Shown here one piece after another: positions 55,191 to 58,612 of a stretch of DNA of 58,612 nt (its first letter is position 1; each line of letters opens with the position of its first letter). This stretch comes from a virus, in the IMG/VR virus record IMGVR_UViG_3300035670_000048, positions 64,001 to 122,612 of that record; one strand, 5' to 3'. The notes beneath the pieces are model-generated. The model was not told where the DNA came from and made no database searches. It was given only the letters and a program-made list of their open reading frames with translations. The translations under genes and the position numbers were made by a program.

Positions 55191-55219
55191 CTCTCCGATA
55201 ACAAGTATTGAAGAGGGAT
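55187..55219 (-). terminator. Terminator after the tail tube gene
   Basis: ATCCCTCT pairs with AGAGGGAT (8 bp, 17-base loop), followed by TTCTTATTT. Would reduce read-through from the abundant tube gene into the next. Confidence 0.7.
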
Positions 55220-55238
55220 AAAATATAAATAATGTTTA

Positions 55239-55724
55239 CTAGTAATTCAATACGCAGTAGTCCATAGCGATTGTTAAGTCAATCGAAACAGCTGCTTCGT
55301 TTGACCAATCATATGCACCAAAGTTAGCAGTTTTAGCATATGCACCTTTGATAATCCATTCAGAAACTACATCACCAACTGGTCCTAATACGTTGATAAC
55401 GATATCTTTTTTATAGAAATCTGAATATCCGTCACGTCCAGTTACTGATTCGTGTGCTAAACGAGCCCACTCCATAATTGATTGTGCACCAGATGGTGTT
55501 ACTGGATCATATAAAGTGAAAGACATATCTTGCCATCTTACTTTACCTTTAACTTTACGGTAAGTGTTAATGTGGTCTAATACGATTTCGCCAGCATCAA
55601 ATGATGGAGACTGAACTGATTTAATTAGGTATGCTGGGATACCATCTATATATGCTATGAAACGGTTTTGAACTTTTGGTTCAAAAGCCGAAAACATTAT
55701 CTCTGAAGGATCTAATACTGCCAT
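55239..55724 (-). CDS. Tail tube protein, T4 gp19-like
   Basis: 161 aa, the normal size (T4 gp19: 163). FMVP-type start LDPSEIMFSAFEPKVQNRFIAYIDGIPAYLIKSVQSPSF, then LYDPVTPSGAQSIMEWAR and VISEWIIKGAYAKTANFGAYDWSNEA are the conserved tube blocks. It forms the inner tube of the contractile tail together with the sheath protein. Motif B (55741-55757) is 17 bases upstream. Confidence 0.96.
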   Translation of the reverse strand: MAVLDPSEIMFSAFEPKVQNRFIAYIDGIPAYLIKSVQSPSFDAGEIVLDHINTYRKVKGKVRWQDMSFTLYDPVTPSGAQSIMEWARLAHESVTGRDGYSDFYKKDIVINVLGPVGDVVSEWIIKGAYAKTANFGAYDWSNEAAVSIDLTIAMDYCVLNY

Positions 55725-55740
55725 TTGTTATATTATTGTT

Positions 55741-55757
55741 TATTATAAATATATATC
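55741..55757 (-). promoter_or_regulatory. Promoter-like motif B before the tube gene
   Basis: ATGATATATATTTATAATA on the minus strand. With the plus-strand octamer TATAAATA it is one of the best examples of the motif. Confidence 0.45.
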
Positions 55758-55770
55758 ATTTAAATTTTTA

Positions 55771-57489
55771 TTATGCTGGAAATGCTGCTCCTGTTGGTTG
55801 AAGTGTGAAATCCAAGATAATAAATTCAGCAGTTTTAGTAGGTTGAACATAAATCTGACCAATTAATTGGTTACGATCAATTACGTCTGCTGTATTATTT
55901 GTTTCGTCCATTACTACTTTGTAAGCGTATAATCCTTGTTTTGAAACGATTTGTTCCATATATGGATTAACGATTGATAAGAAGCGATTACGAGTTACTG
56001 TTGTGTTTTGTTCAAATACTAACTGACGAGAAACTGAAGATACGTAGCGCTTCAAGTTGATCAATAAACGACGTACGTTTACGCGATCTAATGATGTAGC
56101 ACGTTTTTGTAAAGTTTTCTGTCCAAATGCTACAACTCCCTCACCTGGGAATGTTGCTAATGGATTTACGTTAGCTGAATATAAATCGTCACGATCAGTT
56201 GCTGCTAATTTACGTTCTGCACGAATTACAGATCCGATTCCACCACGATTTAAACCTGCTGGAGCGAACCATTCAGCACCTACATTATCGTTAAATGCAT
56301 AAACACCTGCCATCACTACTGATGCTGGAGTCCATACTGATTTTCCTAATGTTGAGCTAAATGTTTGAACCCATGGCCAGTAAGTAGCTGCGTAATTTGA
56401 AGTCGAACCTGCGGCTGCTGAAATTGCTGCTGTTTTAGTTGAGCCATAAGCAACTGGATCTACAATAGCGAATGCATCACCTCTATTTTCGCAAGTCGAA
56501 ATTACTGATGTATTCATGAATGTACCTGGAGCAAGTAATAAGTTGAAATCGAATTCTTCTTTATTTGCTAATAATGATAATGCTGCTGTGTAGTCGTCTG
56601 CTGGTGAGAATCCTTGAGCATTATTTGCTGTAATGTTTTCGAAATATAAGCCTTCGCGAGTTGTGTCTGCAACACCACCTGCGAATGTACCACCGAATGA
56701 ACCTGAACCAATTGCTGGTAATGATCCTGAGTAAGTAGCTGCTTTAAATACACCTTCGTTATCGATTGAGTCAACGTGTAAAGTTGAAACACCAGCAACA
56801 CGAATATATTCACTTGCTACTGGATAAGAACCAGTTACTTGTAAATATCCACCATCAGTTGATGTGTATACAAATTTCTGATCACCAATTACACGTGAGA
56901 TAAAGTTTGGTTGTTGTGGGTCTAACGATAAGTTAGAGAATGTTTCTAATATATTTTTATTTGATGTTGTATCATCACCTCTACGTACTACTAAAGTAAA
57001 TGTACCTTTTGTATAGTCTGTATTTGTTACTTCCCAACGAACGTTGTCTGCAGTACCTGATCCTAAAGCATTTGCTGCTGAAATTGAACCAGTGTTATTT
57101 GCTTGAGTACCGAATGATAATACTTCTAAAGTAAATGAAGCAGAAGCAGCAGCAGATAAAGCAGAACCTGATTTATTTACGTATGCTTGTGAGTATGTGT
57201 TATAAACAGAACCAGATACGATACGAGTTACTAATAATGATTGTCCACCACCTGAAAAATATTCCTTAGCAGTTAATGATGTTAAGTATTCGTAGTATTG
57301 GCTACCTGATTTGAAAGTTTCACCAAATTTTGATTGATATTCTGAATATGAAGTAACTACAGTCGGAACTAATGGTTGTCCTTTAACCGTTGGTCCAACG
57401 ATTGCAGCACCAGTTACAACAGGTCCTCTTGAAACTAATGACTTATCGCTTTCACGAGTAAATACATTAGGTGATATAATTTTTTCCAT
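55771..57489 (-). CDS. Tail sheath protein, T4 gp18-like
   Basis: 572 aa. N-terminal FTRESDKSLVSRGPVVTGAAIVGPTVKGQPLVPTVVTSYSEY is the conserved opening; a central part (CENRGDAFAIVDPV) and the C-terminal DRVNVRRLLINLKRYVSSVSRQLVFEQNT ... NTADVIDRNQLIGQIYVQPTKTAEFI are the contractile-sheath core. Defines the phage as a myovirus-type. Its gene is the first of the tail operon with a motif B copy 39-56 bases upstream. Confidence 0.97.
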   Translation of the reverse strand: MEKIISPNVFTRESDKSLVSRGPVVTGAAIVGPTVKGQPLVPTVVTSYSEYQSKFGETFKSGSQYYEYLTSLTAKEYFSGGGQSLLVTRIVSGSVYNTYSQAYVNKSGSALSAAASASFTLEVLSFGTQANNTGSISAANALGSGTADNVRWEVTNTDYTKGTFTLVVRRGDDTTSNKNILETFSNLSLDPQQPNFISRVIGDQKFVYTSTDGGYLQVTGSYPVASEYIRVAGVSTLHVDSIDNEGVFKAATYSGSLPAIGSGSFGGTFAGGVADTTREGLYFENITANNAQGFSPADDYTAALSLLANKEEFDFNLLLAPGTFMNTSVISTCENRGDAFAIVDPVAYGSTKTAAISAAAGSTSNYAATYWPWVQTFSSTLGKSVWTPASVVMAGVYAFNDNVGAEWFAPAGLNRGGIGSVIRAERKLAATDRDDLYSANVNPLATFPGEGVVAFGQKTLQKRATSLDRVNVRRLLINLKRYVSSVSRQLVFEQNTTVTRNRFLSIVNPYMEQIVSKQGLYAYKVVMDETNNTADVIDRNQLIGQIYVQPTKTAEFIILDFTLQPTGAAFPA

Positions 57490-57527
57490 TTATGCTATGA
57501 AATTTAATGATGACAATTGAGTATTTC

Positions 57528-57545
57528 TATAATAAATATATAATA
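57528..57545 (-). promoter_or_regulatory. Promoter-like motif B before the sheath gene
   Basis: TTATATATTTATTATAG on the minus strand, about 40-55 bases upstream of the sheath start and just downstream of the terminator at 57563. Confidence 0.45.
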
Positions 57546-57562
57546 CCTATTTAAAAACGAAA

Positions 57563-57583
57563 GGAGAGCTATGATAGCTCCCC
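57563..57583 (-). terminator. Terminator before the sheath gene
   Basis: GGGGAGCT pairs with AGCTCTCC (8 bp, one G-T, 5-base loop) followed by TTTCGTTTTTAAATA. The last codons and stop of the 88-aa gene form the upstream arm. Confidence 0.82.
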
Positions 57584-57835
57584 TGTTTCGAAATTGATTT
57601 TTTGATCTGGATATGTCGTCTGGAGCGTTTCTAAAAGTGCTTTCTCCTTATCCTGAAGTGTTTTATACGTTGATACGTAGTTTTCTATATCTTCGTCTAG
57701 TTTTGCTAATTCTTTTTGAAGTAGATTACGCGTTAGCGATAATTCTCCAAATTCGAATGTGACTAACTGGAAGTTCTGTCGGAGGTCTTTTACTTGTTGT
57801 AACTGCTCGTCTGTGATTTTGCTTGATTTGATCAT
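57569..57835 (-). CDS. Small coiled-coil protein
   Basis: 88 aa, nearly all helical with heptads (DLRQNFQLVTFEFGELSLTRNLLQKELAKLDEDIENYV). The AAAATAAAAGTT leader precedes its start. Similar small coiled-coil proteins occur just before the tail genes in T4-like marine phages; role unknown. Confidence 0.7.
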   Translation of the reverse strand: MIKSSKITDEQLQQVKDLRQNFQLVTFEFGELSLTRNLLQKELAKLDEDIENYVSTYKTLQDKEKALLETLQTTYPDQKINFETGELS

Positions 57836-57845
57836 AACTTTTATT

Positions 57846-58076
57846 TTATACGTCCCACTTTCCTTCGGGACATGATTTTTCTACTGGTGAATATATTTTG
57901 CCCTTTAATGGGCACCCGCACTTTCCACAAAAAAAGAAGTCACCCACGTCATTGTATTTTCTGAATGGGCATTCATTACAGACAGCAATCCGCTGATCAG
58001 CAATACGTTGTTGCTCATCAGACGGATTTATTGCTGTAATCCATGATTTGGTTATTTCTAGAAACTTAGATAACAT
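57846..58076 (-). CDS. Small zinc-ribbon protein
   Basis: 76 aa. AVCNECPFRKY and FFCGKCGCPLKGKIYSPVEKSCPEGKW: pairs of C-x2-C, with a final Cys, as in the small zinc-ribbon proteins of T4-like phages. The first 25 residues are helical. The start overlaps the stop of the 163-aa gene by one base. Function unknown. Confidence 0.8.
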   Translation of the reverse strand: MLSKFLEITKSWITAINPSDEQQRIADQRIAVCNECPFRKYNDVGDFFFCGKCGCPLKGKIYSPVEKSCPEGKWDV

Positions 58077-58567
58077 TACTTTACTTCTTCAGCGCTAACT
58101 TCTTCAACTGGAGCTTCAATTAAGTACTTCAATACTAGATTGTAGTTTTCTTCTGTTTCGATTTTATCTAATTCAGATAATTTGATTTGTGGAACTTTAA
58201 TGTCTTTTGACTCGCCCAATAACGCACTATATTCAGTATTGAATTCAACGTATTTTGGATTAACGGCAGATAATGCGTTTCCTTCAGCGTCTTTTTCGCC
58301 AGTTTCAACATACATCGAAATACCGATATTTCCATCAGCATCTGCTGTACCGTGTTTTTTGATTAGCTCGTCGCGTAATGCTTCGATTGCTTTCTTTTCA
58401 GCACCTAACGTTTCAACTAATCCGTTTAGCCAGTATTTAGTTGTTAATGTTAGTTTTTGAGATAATAAACCTTCAAGTACGCGTTCGCCTGTTTTTTGAT
58501 TCGAAACGCCAGCTAATTCAGCTTCTAATTGTAGTAATTCAAATAATTTGAATGATTGTGTTTTCAT
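58076..58567 (-). CDS. Hypothetical protein upstream of the tail operon
   Basis: 163 aa. Helical, acidic, with a distinctive N-terminal KTQSFKLFELLQLEAELAGVSN and a C-terminal acidic tail (APVEEVSAEEVK). A pattern like LFELLQLEAEL(A/N)G is known from small proteins in tail-proximal regions of marine T4-like phages, whose function is unproven. Upstream of its start lies a combined motif A/B sequence. Confidence 0.65.
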   Translation of the reverse strand: MKTQSFKLFELLQLEAELAGVSNQKTGERVLEGLLSQKLTLTTKYWLNGLVETLGAEKKAIEALRDELIKKHGTADADGNIGISMYVETGEKDAEGNALSAVNPKYVEFNTEYSALLGESKDIKVPQIKLSELDKIETEENYNLVLKYLIEAPVEEVSAEEVK

Positions 58568-58590
58568 ATTGTAACTTCTATTTTGTTATT

Positions 58591-58610
58591 TGTATATAAA
58601 TATATAAGAA
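58591..58610 (-). promoter_or_regulatory. Promoter-like motif, A/B hybrid
   Basis: TTCTTATATATTTATATACA on the minus strand, 24-43 bases upstream of the 163-aa gene; has the TTCTTA start of motif A and the TATATTTATA core of motif B. Confidence 0.45.
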
Positions 58611-58612
58611 AG

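Noticed and set aside
1-58612. CRISPR array, integrase, transposase or attachment sites
   Set aside because: No direct-repeat/spacer pattern, no recombinase or IS-type gene, no att-like repeats seen on either strand.
1-58612. Stop-codon reassignment, as in some Bacteroidota phages
   Set aside because: Genes end normally at TAA, TAG and TGA (e.g. TAG at 1858, 22445, 43041), and no suppressor tRNA (CTA, TTA, TCA anticodon) was found.

Overview
The window is a contiguous piece of the genome of a large, AT-rich, T4-related contractile-tailed phage (Caudoviricetes). The phage assignment rests on a run of tail sheath, tail tube, T4-type baseplate hub, tape measure and baseplate genes (about 44.8-57.5 kb), together with a T4-type replication set: gp43-like DNA polymerase, gp45-like clamp, gp41-like helicase, UvsX/RecA-like recombinase, gp32-like SSB and an RNase H/FEN nuclease. 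A Bacteroidota host (Flavobacteriia/Cytophagia type) is inferred. Start codons are preceded by A-rich TAAAA-type sites rather than Shine-Dalgarno sites, promoter-like motifs end in TAnnTTTA, and several exported proteins look bacteroidotal. Almost everything lies on the minus strand and is transcribed from high to low coordinates; only two small genes at 21.1-21.7 kb are on the plus strand.

Layout from high to low coordinates, the direction of transcription. 58.6-44.8 kb holds small proteins, then tail sheath, tube, hub, tape measure and baseplate, including a 1187-aa baseplate protein with a C-terminal lytic-transglycosylase-like domain. 44.8-34.1 kb holds an unusual family-A-like polymerase, SSB, recombinase, FEN nuclease, helicase, thioredoxin and class I ribonucleotide reductase, with two homing endonucleases. 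33.5-28.4 kb holds a 7-deazaguanine DNA-modification cluster (DpdA-like transglycosylase, QueD, QueC, QueE); its first-step enzyme FolE lies at 12.4 kb. 28.3-24.7 kb holds small proteins, thymidylate synthase with an insertion, and a secreted nuclease. 24.6-21.8 kb is an array of 24 tRNA genes covering all twenty amino acids, broken by an RNase H-fold gene and by tRNA-sized structured elements that are not ordinary tRNAs. 21.4-13.2 kb is a block of at least ten exported or membrane proteins: a cohesin/dockerin-like secreted protein, a lipoprotein, small membrane proteins, a CsgG-like protein, a GH19 endolysin and a beta-barrel-like protein with a long low-complexity segment. 13.1-2.6 kb holds FolE, a 2H phosphoesterase, a MazG-like enzyme, five glycosyltransferases, a GDP-mannose-3,5-epimerase-like enzyme, DNA polymerase B and the clamp. 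1.8-0 kb holds Hsp20, GroES and the start of GroEL.

The genes suggest a phage that brings its own replication machinery, dNTP supply (NrdAB, thioredoxin, ThyA, MazG-like), translation supplement, folding machinery, DNA modification and probable surface glycosylation. The parts I find hardest to explain with known phage biology are the exported-protein block, the family-A-like polymerase with altered active-site residues, a QueC that has lost its zinc cysteines, the tRNA-like elements, and two recurrent intergenic motif families that look like phage promoters.
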